A stretch of DNA of 64,000 nt, from contig NZ_CP034888.1 in the NCBI RefSeq assembly GCF_005083345.1, positions 397,448 through 461,447 on the forward strand, written 5' to 3'. This document shows, in pieces, positions 43,507 to 55,525 of the stretch. Numbering within the stretch: position 1 is the first letter of the stretch; every line of letters begins with the position of its first letter. The translations under genes and the position numbers were made by a program. The notes beneath the pieces were generated by a model, which did not search any database, was not told where the DNA came from, and saw nothing but the letters and a program-made list of their open reading frames with translations. Origin of the DNA: Buchnera aphidicola (Aphis nasturtii) (lineage in GTDB: Bacteria; Pseudomonadota; Gammaproteobacteria; Enterobacterales; Enterobacteriaceae).

Positions 43507-44216
43507 ATGATTAAAAAAATATTTCTTATCTTAATTAGTATGTTTTTTTTTTAATTATTATTAAGAAAAATGACATAAAAAAAAATAATATAAAAAATTT
43601 TTATCAAGCTAAAATTTTAGCGATTAAAATACATAAAAACGCCCCTGGAACATTCTATTGCGGATGTAAAATTATTTGGAATAATAAAAAAGGTATTCCT
43701 AACTTATCATCATGTGGATATAAAATCCGTAAAAATAAAAATCGAGCAATGAGAATTGAATGGGAACATGTTGTTCCAGCATGGAAATTTGGACATCAAA
43801 AAAAATGTTGGAAAAAAGGAGGTAGAAAAAAATGCATTAAAGATAGAAACTATCAAAATATTGAATTTGATTTGCATAACTTACAGCCTTCTATTGGGGA
43901 AATCAACGCAGATCGTTCTAATTTTATGTATAGTGAATTTAGCAGCGATATTAAACAATATGGAAAATGTAGCGTGAAAATAGATTTCAAAAAGAAATTA
44001 GTAGAACCACCTAAAAAAGCTCGTGGTGCAATAGCTAGAACTTATTTTTATATGAGTGAAATATATAATATTAAATTATCTGCGAAAGAAAAAAAACTAT
44101 TTATAAAATGGAACAATACCTTTCCAGTCACTAAATGGGAATGTATAAGAGAAAATTTAATATTTAAAGTACAAGGTAATCATAATAATTATGTTTATAA
44201 AAAATGTCACAAATAA
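43507..44216 (+). CDS. endA: Endonuclease I with frameshift in the signal peptide (T10)
   Basis: Periplasmic DNase in E. coli. The mature part is well conserved: [35 protein letters not shown] and [13 protein letters not shown]. The only upstream ATG with a signal-like sequence (43507; [15 protein letters not shown]) runs into a stop in a run of ten T (43543-43552). One additional T restores a continuous 236-residue protein (E. coli 235) with a good signal peptide. An internal ATG at 43749 would give 155 residues lacking the signal, the CGC cysteines and part of the fold. So it is either rescued by slippage or an early pseudogene. Gene order endA-rsmE matches E. coli. Confidence 0.85.
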
Positions 44217-44235
44217 AGAGTGATTCTTTTAAAAA

Positions 44236-44979
44236 ATGAAAAATCGAATTCCACGTATTTATATTAATAAAGATTTAAAAATTCATGAAAAAGTGATATT
44301 AAATGTATCTAATACGCATTATATCATCAAAGTATTACGTATGAATATTCAAGAGAAATTAGAAATATTTAATGATACAAATTATGTTTTTTTATCTAAA
44401 ATTATCGAAATTAAAAAAAAAATAGCAACTATTTTAGTATTAGAAAAAGAAAAAAAAAATATTGAATCTTTATTATTAATTCATCTAGGATTAGCTATTT
44501 CAAAAAATGAAAAAATGAATTTTGCTATTCAAAAGTCTGTTGAATTAGGTGTTCATATGATTACGCCGATACTGTCAAAATATTGTAATATTAATAGAAA
44601 TAAAAAAAATATTTTGAAAAAAAATATTTATTGGAAAAATATAATCATTTCCGCATGTCAACAATGTAAACGTAATATTATTCCTAAAATTAATAATGCA
44701 GAAGATATTAATATATGGTGTACAAAATCAAATACAAATGAAATAAAAATTGTTTTAGATCCGAGATCTTCAACTAATGTTAATCAATTACCAAAAAATA
44801 TTAATTGTATACGATTATTAATTGGTTCTGAAGGTGGGTTTTCATCATTAGAAATGGAAAAAATTATTAAACATAAATTTATCCAAGTAAAATTAGGACC
44901 AAGAATTTTAAGAACAGAAACAGCTGCAATTGCAGCAGTCACTGCTTTACAAATGAAATTTGGTGATTTATCCAATTAA
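44236..44979 (+). CDS. rsmE: 16S rRNA m3U1498 methyltransferase
   Basis: SPOUT-class enzyme (YggJ) that methylates U1498 of 16S rRNA. It has 247 residues (E. coli 243). The N-terminal PUA-like domain includes RIYINKDL and HYIIKVLRM. The knot motif LLIGSEGGFSSLEM and the terminal LGPRILRTETAAIAA are typical. It is 19 bp after endA, as in E. coli. gshB, which follows in E. coli, is not here. Confidence 0.95.
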   Translation: MKNRIPRIYINKDLKIHEKVILNVSNTHYIIKVLRMNIQEKLEIFNDTNYVFLSKIIEIKKKIATILVLEKEKKNIESLLLIHLGLAISKNEKMNFAIQKSVELGVHMITPILSKYCNINRNKKNILKKNIYWKNIIISACQQCKRNIIPKINNAEDINIWCTKSNTNEIKIVLDPRSSTNVNQLPKNINCIRLLIGSEGGFSSLEMEKIIKHKFIQVKLGPRILRTETAAIAAVTALQMKFGDLSN

Positions 44980-45049
44980 TCACATAAAAAAATTTAATAA
45001 AAACTATTAATTAATAATATATCAAAAAAATACTTGATATGTAAAAAAT

Positions 45050-45712
45050 CTATTTTTCTATAATTTTTACGTTATCTTTAGTACCCATTAATATTATATC
45101 TGCTCCTCTTAAAGCAAATAAACCAACAGTAACAACTCCTGGTAATAAACTAATCTTTTTTTCTATAGCAATAGGATCGTAAATATTTAAATTATATATA
45201 TCTATAATTATGTTACCATGTTCTGTAATAACATTTTTTCTAACTTTAGGCTTTCCGCCTAATTTAATTATTTCATTTAAAATAAATGATAAAGCTATAG
45301 GAAGAATTTCAATAGGTAGTGGAAAAGATCCTAATATGTTTACTTTTTTTGTCTCATCTATAATACAAATAAACTTTTTAGCAATAGCCGCAATAATTTT
45401 TTCTTTAGTTAAAGCCGCGCCTCCACCTTTAATCATTTGCATATTGTTATTTATTTCATCAGCACTATCAATATAAACTTCTAACGAATTAAAGTCGTTT
45501 AAATGTAAAATATTATTAATTCCGTTATTTTTTAATAAATTTGTTGAAGAAATTGAGCTAGAAACTACTCCGGATATTAAATGCTTTATTGTACTTAAAG
45601 CTTCAATAAAATAAAAAACAGTACTTCCTGTTCCTATTCCAATAATAGTACCAGGAGAAATATAATCTAATGCAGCCCATGCTGCTTTTTTTTTAAATTC
45701 ATTTAGATTCAT
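45050..45712 (-). CDS. rpiA: Ribose-5-phosphate isomerase A
   Basis: Interconverts ribose-5-phosphate and ribulose-5-phosphate in the pentose phosphate pathway, feeding nucleotide and histidine synthesis. It has 220 residues (E. coli 219). GIGTGSTVFYFIEAL, the catalytic DSADEI, KGGGAALTKEKI and the conserved GLFA near the end are present. It stands alone with AT-rich spacers on both sides. Confidence 0.96.
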   Translation of the reverse strand: MNLNEFKKKAAWAALDYISPGTIIGIGTGSTVFYFIEALSTIKHLISGVVSSSISSTNLLKNNGINNILHLNDFNSLEVYIDSADEINNNMQMIKGGGAALTKEKIIAAIAKKFICIIDETKKVNILGSFPLPIEILPIALSFILNEIIKLGGKPKVRKNVITEHGNIIIDIYNLNIYDPIAIEKKISLLPGVVTVGLFALRGADIILMGTKDNVKIIEK

Positions 45713-45869
45713 AATAATAAAAACCTATTTTATTTTACATAAATATTCTAAAATAAAATGGAGAAATGTTCTGTAAAAATAAATATACTAGAAGCTATAT
45801 CAAATAAAAACAGTTTTTATTTTATTTATAAAATTATTTTTATTGAAAAATTAAAAAGAATATATCAGA

Positions 45870-45944
45870 TGGCTGGGGTACCTGGATTCGAACCAGGGAT
45901 GCCGGTATCAAAAACCGGTGCCTTAACCACTTGGCTATACCCCA
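45870..45944 (-). tRNA. glnU: tRNA-Gln (anticodon TTG)
   Basis: A 75-nt gene including an encoded CCA end. The acceptor TGGGGTA pairs with TACCCCA, and the discriminator is G. The loop TTTTGAT between CCGGT and ACCGG gives TTG. It is the only one of the six tRNAs in this window with a genomic CCA. Last gene of a metT-leuW-glnU transcript; E. coli has the same neighbours. Confidence 0.97.
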
Positions 45945-45973
45945 AAAAATCAGCAAAGGATAAACATGAAATA

Positions 45974-46055
45974 TACGGGAGGCGAGATTTGAACTCGCAT
46001 ACCTTTCGGCGCCAGAACCTAAATCTGGTGCGTCTACCTATTTCGCCACTCCCGC
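45974..46055 (-). tRNA. leuW: tRNA-Leu (anticodon TAG)
   Basis: An 82-nt class II tRNA. GCGGGAG faces CTCCCGT, leaving a G1-U72 wobble where E. coli has G-C; the discriminator is A. The loop TTTAGGT in stem CCAGA/TCTGG gives TAG, reading CUN. The variable arm is TGGCGCCGAAAGGTATG-like and the T-arm GAGTTCAAATCTC is intact. No CCA is encoded. Confidence 0.96.
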
Positions 46056-46079
46056 ATAAAATTTTACTAATTATAGTAG

Positions 46080-46153
46080 TAGCTACGACGGGATTTGAAC
46101 CCATGACCCCAGCGTTATGAGTGCTGTGCTCTAACCAACTGAGCTACGTAGCC
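46080..46153 (-). tRNA. metT: tRNA-Met (elongator, anticodon CAT)
   Basis: A 74-nt tRNA. GGCTACG faces CGTAGCT (G1-U72 wobble), with discriminator A and no encoded CCA. The loop CTCATAA gives CAT. It matches E. coli metT at the 5' half (GGCTACGTAGCTCAGTTGG) and in position, which argues against tRNA-Ile(CAU). The anticodon stem CAGCA/CGCTG has an A31-C39 mismatch next to the loop. First gene of the three-tRNA cluster. Confidence 0.94.
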
Positions 46154-46331
46154 GTATTAAATATAATATAAATTATTATTTTAACATTTTTGAAATAATT
46201 ATTTTTTTTATTCTATAATAAATAAAATAGATTATCAATATAATTAATGAATTTATCAATATTTTTATATTAAAAAAAATATTAATATTTGCTTTTAAGT
46301 GTATGTTAAACAAATTACATTGTAGGAAAAA

Positions 46332-48041
46332 ATGAATAATAAAAATAATAAATATAATAATAACTTTATTTATAATATTGTTAAACAAGATTTAAAAGAA
46401 AATAAATGCTTGTTATTACATACTCGTTTCCCTCCAGAACCAAATGGTTATCTTCATATTGGACATGCTAAATCAATATATTTAAATTTTGAACTTGCAA
46501 ATTTATACAATGGATATTGTAATCTTCGTTTTGATGATACCAACCCCATTAAAGAAAATATTAAATACATTAATTCTATTAAAAATGATATTAAGTGGTT
46601 AGGTTATCAATGGAATAAAAAAATTCATTATTCTTCTGAATATTTTTTACAATTATATAGATATGCAGAAGAACTAATTAAAAAAGATTTAGCTTATGTA
46701 GATCAATTAACAAAAGAACAAATACGTAAATATAGGGGTACATTAATTACTGCAGGTACAAATAGTCCTTATAGAAACAGAAATATTGAAGAAAATTTAA
46801 AATTATTTGAAAAAATGAAAAAAGGACATTTTAATGAAGGAGAAGCGTGTTTACGTGCTAAAATTGACATGAGTTCTCCATATATTATTATGCGCGATCC
46901 TGTTTTATATCGAATTATTTATAAAAAACACCATCAAACAAACAATCAATGGTGTATTTATCCTATGTATGATTTTGCACATTGTATTTCTGATTCAATA
47001 GAAGGTATTACACATTCCTTTTGTACTTTAGAATTTCAAGATAATAAACGTTTATATAATTGGATTTTAGAAAACACTAGTGTTTCACATTACCCTAAAC
47101 AATATGAATTTGCTAGATTGAATTTAAAATATTCAATTTTATCAAAAAGAAAAATAAAAATACTTATTGAAAAAAAAATAATTAATAATTGGGATGACCC
47201 TAGAATACAAACTATTTCTGGGTTAAGAAGAAAAGGATATACGCCATCTTCTATTCGAGAGTTTTGCAAAAAAATTGGTATAACTAAACAAAATAATTTA
47301 ATAGAGTTTTCTATGTTAGAATATTGCATTAGAAGCGAACTAAATGCTAAAGCTATACGCACAATGGCTGTATTAGATCCGATAAAGTTATATTTATATA
47401 ACATTGATGATAATTATCAAGAAATTTTTACTGTTCCTAATCATCCTAAAAAGCCAGAATTAGGTACTCATGAAATTATTTTTACTAATACAATATATAT
47501 TGAAAAAGAAGATTTTAAAGAAAAATATGAAAAAAATTATAAAAGATTAAAAATTGGATCAGAGATACGTTTAAGATATGCATATATAATTAAAGCAGAA
47601 AAAATAGAAAAAGATATAAATGGAAATATTACACAAATAATATGCTTTTGCGATCTTAATACATTAGGAAAAAAACCAATTAACAGAAAAAATCCAGCAG
47701 TCATTCATTGGATTTCAGTAAAAAACTCACATATATCCGAATTTAGATTATATGAAAAATTATTTAATATACATAATCCAGAGCAAGAAAAAAACTTTTT
47801 GTCTTTTTTAAATCCTAACTCAATGATTGTTAAAAATGGTTTTATTGAAAAAAAAATAAATGAAAAAATACAAACAAAAATAAATAACATTGAAATAAAA
47901 AACAAAAATTTATTTTTTCAATTTGAAAGAGTCGGATATTTTTGCGTAGATTTAGTTGATTCAAAAAAAAATAAATTAATTTTTAATAGAACTGTTAGTT
48001 TACGAGATACATGGAATAACAAAAAAGCAAAAAACAATTAA
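46332..48041 (+). CDS. glnS: Glutaminyl-tRNA synthetase
   Basis: Class I synthetase charging tRNA-Gln directly. It has 569 residues (E. coli 554). [17 protein letters not shown] (HIGH motif near residue 40), FDDTNP, the tRNA-acceptor-binding insertion, and the KMSKS equivalent ILSKRK (near 275) are present; the C-terminal anticodon-binding beta-barrels are diverged but full length. Its closeness to tRNA-Gln is inherited from the ancestral gene order. The presence of GlnRS means the transamidation route is not needed for Gln. Confidence 0.97.
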   Translation: MNNKNNKYNNNFIYNIVKQDLKENKCLLLHTRFPPEPNGYLHIGHAKSIYLNFELANLYNGYCNLRFDDTNPIKENIKYINSIKNDIKWLGYQWNKKIHYSSEYFLQLYRYAEELIKKDLAYVDQLTKEQIRKYRGTLITAGTNSPYRNRNIEENLKLFEKMKKGHFNEGEACLRAKIDMSSPYIIMRDPVLYRIIYKKHHQTNNQWCIYPMYDFAHCISDSIEGITHSFCTLEFQDNKRLYNWILENTSVSHYPKQYEFARLNLKYSILSKRKIKILIEKKIINNWDDPRIQTISGLRRKGYTPSSIREFCKKIGITKQNNLIEFSMLEYCIRSELNAKAIRTMAVLDPIKLYLYNIDDNYQEIFTVPNHPKKPELGTHEIIFTNTIYIEKEDFKEKYEKNYKRLKIGSEIRLRYAYIIKAEKIEKDINGNITQIICFCDLNTLGKKPINRKNPAVIHWISVKNSHISEFRLYEKLFNIHNPEQEKNFLSFLNPNSMIVKNGFIEKKINEKIQTKINNIEIKNKNLFFQFERVGYFCVDLVDSKKNKLIFNRTVSLRDTWNNKKAKNN

Positions 48042-48109
48042 TATAATTTTTTAAAATTATATACATAATTCAATGAATAAACTAATTTTGTTTATCACAA
48101 TTAATTCAG

Positions 48110-48129
48110 TTAAAGATTTTAATCTTTAA
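48110..48129 (+). terminator. Possible weak terminator between glnS and pyrG
   Basis: TTAAAGATT-TT-AATCTTTAA is a perfect 9-bp stem with a 2-base loop, then ATTACTTTTATTTT. The stem is nearly all A/T, so its stability is low, and such palindromes can arise by chance here. Confidence 0.35.
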
Positions 48130-51121
<2,992 letters not shown>

Positions 51122-51129
51122 TTTTTAAA

Positions 51130-51167
51130 GAGAATCAGGTATTTAAAAATAAATATACCTGTTTCTC
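51130..51167 (+). terminator. Terminator hairpin after eno
   Basis: GAGAATCAGGTAT pairs with ATACCTGTTTCTC (one T-T mismatch in 13 positions) around a 12-base A/T loop, 9 bp after the eno stop. The tail is ATTTATTG, so there is no strong U-tract, but the long stem and position support a terminator or 3'-end stabiliser. Confidence 0.7.
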
Positions 51168-51213
51168 ATTTATTGAATAGAGCTTTAATAATTAATTTAT
51201 GGATATAAATACC

Positions 51214-51867
51214 ATGCATTATCCAATTAACGAAATTTTTCAAACCATACAAGGTGAAGGATATTATACTGGTACACCATCAATTTTTATTAGACTACAA
51301 GGGTGTCCAGTACATTGTCACTGGTGTGATACTAAATATACATGGATTTGTTCTGATAAAGACAATGTTTCTATAAAAGAAGTGATTAACAAAAACAAAG
51401 CTAATAAAAAATGGAGTTTGATAAATGTAAAAGACATATTAAAAATTTTAAAAAAGTGGACTGCTAAACATGTAGTTATAAGTGGAGGCGAACCATGCTT
51501 ATATAATCTTTCGCATATAACAAGAACATTAGAAACAGAAGGTTATCGATGTCAAATAGAAACTAGTGGTATACAAAATATTATATGTTCTTTTAATACT
51601 TGGATTACTCTTTCTCCCAAACAAAATATAAAACCATTAAATCAATCTATAATACGTTCTAATGAAATAAAATTTCCTATTTTCAAAAAAGAAGATTTAT
51701 TATATGTAAATAATATTTTATTAAATATAAAAGATAAAAAAAAACGTATTATTTCCTTGCAACCTGTTAGTCAAAATCAAGAAGCGTTAAATATATGTAT
51801 CAGTGCATGTATCAAAAATAATTGGAAACTATCAGTACAATTGCATAAATATCTTAACGTACAATAA
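51214..51867 (+). CDS. queE: 7-carboxy-7-deazaguanine synthase
   Basis: Radical-SAM enzyme of queuosine biosynthesis, converting the QueD product to 7-carboxy-7-deazaguanine. I start at ATG 51214 (MHYPINEIFQTIQGEG), matching the E. coli start and giving 217 residues (E. coli 223); an ATG five codons upstream (51199) is possible but has no better ribosome-binding site. The iron-sulfur motif reads CPVHCHWC (C-x3-C-x2-C), followed by SGGEPCLY and the C-terminal NNWKLSVQLHKYLN. Convergent with queD. Confidence 0.95.
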   Translation: MHYPINEIFQTIQGEGYYTGTPSIFIRLQGCPVHCHWCDTKYTWICSDKDNVSIKEVINKNKANKKWSLINVKDILKILKKWTAKHVVISGGEPCLYNLSHITRTLETEGYRCQIETSGIQNIICSFNTWITLSPKQNIKPLNQSIIRSNEIKFPIFKKEDLLYVNNILLNIKDKKKRIISLQPVSQNQEALNICISACIKNNWKLSVQLHKYLNVQ

Positions 51868-51879
51868 AATTTTTATTGT
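51861..51879. terminator. Palindrome shared by convergent queE and queD
   Basis: ACAATAAAA-T-TTTTATTGT is a perfect 9-bp inverted repeat that includes the queE stop codon and ends just before the queD stop. Each strand has T residues after the stem, so it could stop transcription both ways, though the stem is AT-rich. Confidence 0.45.
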
Positions 51880-51880
51880 T

Positions 51881-52246
51881 TTAAAATCCTTTATAAATAC
51901 ATCCAGATGTACACGTTTCTTTAATTATAACAGCACTTAATATTAATAAATTCGGTTTTAAACGATCCCAAATCCATTTTGCTAAAACTTCACTTGTAGG
52001 ATTTTCTAATCCTTTAATATTGTTAAGAAAATAATGATCTAGTTGCTTATAAATAGGTTGAAATAATAATTTTATATCATTAAAATCTATTATCCAACCT
52101 TTTTCTTTATCAATTTGACCCTTCAGTTTTAATCGGACGAAAAAAGAGTGACCATGTAATCTTCTGCATTTATGTTCTTTAGGAAGATTTGGTAAATAAT
52201 GTGCAGCTTCGAATTGAAAGTCTTTAAATATAGTAGTATTTGTCAT
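51881..52246 (-). CDS. queD: 6-carboxytetrahydropterin synthase
   Basis: Converts dihydroneopterin triphosphate to 6-carboxy-5,6,7,8-tetrahydropterin, the step before QueE in queuosine synthesis. It has 121 residues (E. coli 121). The zinc histidines lie in FEAAHYLP and LHGHSFFV, the catalytic cysteine in HKCRRLHGH, and the C-terminal ESP-like loop is [10 protein letters not shown]. It lies next to the cys cluster side of the window as in E. coli. Confidence 0.95.
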   Translation of the reverse strand: MTNTTIFKDFQFEAAHYLPNLPKEHKCRRLHGHSFFVRLKLKGQIDKEKGWIIDFNDIKLLFQPIYKQLDHYFLNNIKGLENPTSEVLAKWIWDRLKPNLLILSAVIIKETCTSGCIYKGF

Positions 52247-52278
52247 ATTTTATATATCTTATAAAACTAATTAAATTA

Positions 52279-53263
52279 TTAATGTTTTTTTAATTTTATC
52301 TTAGGAAACAAATTTAATAAATTAACTGGATTTCCTTTAAATCTTATTTCAAAATACAATTTGGTTACACCATCTTTTAAATCTCCTATAGTGGATATTT
52401 TTTGATACGCATATACTTGTTCATTTAATTTAACAAAAATCTTTTTATTCAATCCATATATGCTTAAATAATCATTATTATGTTGAATGATAATTAATTT
52501 ACCATAATTTTTAAAAACATCATTGATATAAATTACTTTTCCTTTATCAGCAGCAAAAACTGTTTGTCCTTCTATACCTTCTATTTCAATGCCTTCGTCG
52601 TCAGTAGAATAATTATAAAAAAATTGCATATTAGAATTTTTTATAGGCCAGTACCAATTTTTAGAAAAAATATTTTTTTCTGTAATATAGTTTTTATTGT
52701 AAAAAAAACATATTTCAGTTAATGAAGTATCTTTATTTAAGATATCCATGATATTGGATTTTTTATTAAAAAAGCTTGTATATAAAATATGTTTTTTATA
52801 TTTATTATTATAAATTATATAATTTATATTATTATTAATCATGGAAATATTATTTACTAATATTTTTTGACCGACTAATATTTTATAAGGTTTATGAAAA
52901 TTATTATATTTTAATAATGTATTAAAATTTAATTGAAGACGTTTTGAAATAGAATATAGAGTATCATTTTTTTTAACAATATAAAATATACTAAAATTGT
53001 TATTTTTTAAAAAACCAATACAATTTTTATTTTGAATCATAACTAAATGTTTTTTAGAGTCTTGTTTATTTATCTTTAAAAATGAAAAACATTCTTTTTT
53101 TATATTTTTTTTTTAAACTATTTTTGATATATAAAATTTTTTTACAATTGAAGCAAAAATTTTCTTTTTGTATTGATATGTGATTTGAAAACGTATATTT
53201 ATTATAAAAAAATAATATAAAAATTGATAAAAATAATTTATTTTTAAAAAAATTAACTTTCAT
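52279..53263 (-). CDS. nlpD: NlpD-like murein hydrolase activator, split by a frameshift in A10
   Basis: In E. coli NlpD is an outer-membrane lipoprotein that activates the amidase AmiC at division. The 3' part (53040 downward) has a LysM domain (FYIVKKNDTLYSISKRL) and a degenerate LytM domain lacking the catalytic His pair, as in E. coli. Upstream, from ATG 53263, another frame encodes a signal peptide and linker (MKVNFFKNKLFLSIFILFFY). The frames meet at a run of ten A (plus-strand T, 53105-53114); removing one A, or adding two, joins them into one 327-residue protein (E. coli 379). No lipobox cysteine is present. Position between queD and ispF matches, with truD, surE and pcm lost. Confidence 0.82.
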
Positions 53264-53384
53264 TAAATTACACCATTTGGTTATATAAATAATATATTTT
53301 GATAAAATATTATTGTATATAAAATACAACTAAAACACATTTAATAAATAGCACTTTTAATAAAATTATTTCAAATAAAATATT

Positions 53385-53861
53385 CTATTTATGTTTTAAA
53401 AGCATCACAATAGATTGACATGCGATTCCTTCTTTTCTTCCAATACATCCTATTTGCTTAGAAGTAGTTGATTTAATACTAATATTATTTATTTTAGTAT
53501 TTAAATCAATTGCTAAATTAGACTTCATCAAAAAGATGTAAGATAACATCTTAGGAGTTTCTGCAATAATAGTAATATCTATATTAGATATATAATAATT
53601 TTTTAAATAAATTTTTTTCCAAATTTTTTTTAATAAAATTCTACTATCAATATTTTTATATTCTTTTTGACTACTTGGGAAAAACGTTCCAATATCCCCC
53701 ATTGCAACTGCTCCTAATAATGCATCTATTAAAGAATGTATTAATACATCACCATTAGAATAAGCTATTAAACCTTCATGATTGGGAATATTTACACCTC
53801 CAATAATTAATGGCTTTAAGCCTCCAAAAGCATGTAAATCAAAACCATATCCAATTCTCAT
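53385..53861 (-). CDS. ispF: 2-C-methyl-D-erythritol 2,4-cyclodiphosphate synthase
   Basis: Cyclising step of the MEP isoprenoid pathway. It has 158 residues (E. coli 159). Metal ligands lie in GYGFDLHAF (Asp8, His10) and near [19 protein letters not shown] and the terminal [10 protein letters not shown] are conserved. It is 20 bp after ispD, in the usual ispD-ispF order. Confidence 0.97.
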   Translation of the reverse strand: MRIGYGFDLHAFGGLKPLIIGGVNIPNHEGLIAYSNGDVLIHSLIDALLGAVAMGDIGTFFPSSQKEYKNIDSRILLKKIWKKIYLKNYYISNIDITIIAETPKMLSYIFLMKSNLAIDLNTKINNISIKSTTSKQIGCIGRKEGIACQSIVMLLKHK

Positions 53862-53881
53862 ATTATAAAAACAACATCCTT

Positions 53882-54592
53882 CTAAATATTAAATAATTCT
53901 TTAAGATAAATTTTAGCAAAAACAAGATCTTCAGGAAAAGTAATTTTAATATTTTTATAACTACCTAAAACTATCAATGGATGATATCCGCAATATTCTA
54001 GTGCTGAAGACTCATCTGTTATATCAATGTTATCTTGAATAATTTTTTCTAAACAAAATCGTAATAAATGTATTGGGAATACTTGAGGAGTTAAAGCATG
54101 CCATAATCTTTCTCGAGAAATAGTATGCGATACTTTTTTATTTTCGTGCATAACATATTTTATAGTATCACACGTAGGTCGAGCTAAAATACCACCTATT
54201 GTATTTTTTCCAATAATAGAAATTAATCTCTCTAAATCTTTATAACTTAAACAAGGTCGAACAGCATCATGTACTATCACCCAATGCGCATTGGTAGGTA
54301 CAATTAATCCTGATAAAACTGAATGAATTCTTTTTTTACCCCCAATTACAGATGTAATTCGTATATTAGATGCGATAGATAATGTATGAAAATAATTATC
54401 TTGTTTATGCAAACTAACAACAATATGAGCTATGCTAGGATGTGATAATAATGTTGTTAAGGTATATTCAAGAATAGTACGATTTTTAATTTTTATATAT
54501 TGTTTTGGAGTATCTAATAGCATTCTTCTACCAATTCCTGCAGCTGGAACAACAGCTAAGATTGTAGGTTTGCAACTATTCTGAAATATCAT
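53882..54592 (-). CDS. ispD: 2-C-methyl-D-erythritol 4-phosphate cytidylyltransferase
   Basis: Third step of the MEP pathway: joins CTP and methylerythritol phosphate. It has 236 residues, equal to E. coli. The nucleotide-binding loop [18 protein letters not shown] and ARPTCDTIK are conserved. It lies between ftsB and ispF as in E. coli. The CTP it uses is made by PyrG in the same window. Confidence 0.97.
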   Translation of the reverse strand: MIFQNSCKPTILAVVPAAGIGRRMLLDTPKQYIKIKNRTILEYTLTTLLSHPSIAHIVVSLHKQDNYFHTLSIASNIRITSVIGGKKRIHSVLSGLIVPTNAHWVIVHDAVRPCLSYKDLERLISIIGKNTIGGILARPTCDTIKYVMHENKKVSHTISRERLWHALTPQVFPIHLLRFCLEKIIQDNIDITDESSALEYCGYHPLIVLGSYKNIKITFPEDLVFAKIYLKELFNI

Positions 54593-54645
54593 TTTATACC
54601 TAATATTTTACATTTTAAAATATAATTTTATAAAAATAAAAAATT

Positions 54646-54846
54646 TTAATCTTTAATTTTATCATTTAAATCTTGAATTTCTAGTAATAATTTATTATTT
54701 TCTATTTCAAGATTCTTATTTATTTTTTTTTGAATTATAATTTTTTTATAAATTTTAATATAATCTAAAACACCATTTTTCCCAATCCAAAGAGAATATT
54801 GCAACCAAAAAAATAATAATAGTAAAAATACTTTTAATATTCTCAT
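54646..54846 (-). CDS. ftsB: Cell division protein FtsB, C-terminally truncated
   Basis: Bitopic inner-membrane protein of the FtsQLB division complex. The N-terminus is typical: one membrane helix (about residues 3-21, with WLQYSLWIGKNGVLDY as in E. coli) and then a short coiled coil (about 30-64). It stops at 66 residues, whereas E. coli FtsB has 103. The missing part is the periplasmic region C-terminal to the coiled coil, the part that contacts FtsQ in E. coli. The 53-bp spacer to ispD encodes nothing similar, so the loss is real and not a frameshift. Confidence 0.88.
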   Translation of the reverse strand: MRILKVFLLLLFFWLQYSLWIGKNGVLDYIKIYKKIIIQKKINKNLEIENNKLLLEIQDLNDKIKD

Positions 54847-54870
54847 ATCATAACTCTAAATAATTTTATT

Positions 54871-55506
54871 TTAATATTCAAATAATTTATGAGTATATGG
54901 AAAAAATATAATATGATTTTCATATAACTTTGTAATTAATTTTTTGATATTTTCTTTTATTGGGATTGTTCCGTCTAAATAAATATCAGGATGTTCTGGG
55001 ATTTCGTATAAAGAATTTATACCAGTAAAATTTAATATTTCATTAGAACGAGATTTTTTATATAATCCCTTAGGATCACGTTTTTCACATATATTAAGAG
55101 GAGTGTCAACAAAAACCTCTAAAAAGTTATCTTTTCCTAAAATATTAGAAGCCATTAATCTTTGTTTTTTATATGGGGAAATAACAGATACTAAAACCAT
55201 AATATTTGCATCTAACATTAGTTTAGCTACTTCTGAAATACGTCGAATATTTTCATTTCGATCAATAGAACAAAAAGTTAAATCTGAACATAATCCAGAT
55301 CTAACATTATCTCCATCTAATACATAGGTATAAATATTATTTTTAAATAATATTTTTTCTAATATATTAGAAATAGTAGATTTTCCTGATCCAGATAATC
55401 CTGTAAACCATATCACTTTAGATGCATAACCATTTTTTCTTTCTCGCTTTGTGCGAGTTATTTCATATTTTTGAAAAATAATATTTTTTTTAAAACTATT
55501 ATTCAT
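54871..55506 (-). CDS. cysC: Adenylylsulfate (APS) kinase
   Basis: Phosphorylates APS to PAPS, the second activation step of sulfate assimilation. It has 211 residues (E. coli 201). The P-loop GLSGSGKST is near residue 35; DGDNVR and the catalytic-serine loop VSVISPYKKQR follow. It ends the cysD-cysN-cysC unit and lies 19 bp after cysN. Confidence 0.97.
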   Translation of the reverse strand: MNNSFKKNIIFQKYEITRTKRERKNGYASKVIWFTGLSGSGKSTISNILEKILFKNNIYTYVLDGDNVRSGLCSDLTFCSIDRNENIRRISEVAKLMLDANIMVLVSVISPYKKQRLMASNILGKDNFLEVFVDTPLNICEKRDPKGLYKKSRSNEILNFTGINSLYEIPEHPDIYLDGTIPIKENIKKLITKLYENHIIFFPYTHKLFEY

Positions 55507-55525
55507 ATTAATAAAAACCTATCAT

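Noticed and set aside
43749..44216. Treating the 155-codon frame from 43749 as the complete endA
   Set aside because: Upstream sequence in the same frame encodes conserved endonuclease I residues ([12 protein letters not shown]), so the gene is longer and the apparent start is internal.
45865..46120. Open frames on both strands across the tRNA cluster
   Set aside because: They coincide with tRNA-Gln, tRNA-Leu and tRNA-Met genes, and translation of tRNA genes explains them.
46080..46153. tRNA with CAT anticodon as possible tRNA-Ile (lysidine-modified) or initiator tRNA-fMet
   Set aside because: The 5' half and the leuW-glnU neighbourhood match E. coli elongator metT; the initiator-specific C1-A72 mismatch and GGG/CCC anticodon stem are absent.
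53066..53329. An independent 87-residue small membrane protein between nlpD and ispF
   Set aside because: From its internal ATG it encodes a signal peptide that joins nlpD at a homopolymer, so it is better read as the nlpD 5' part.
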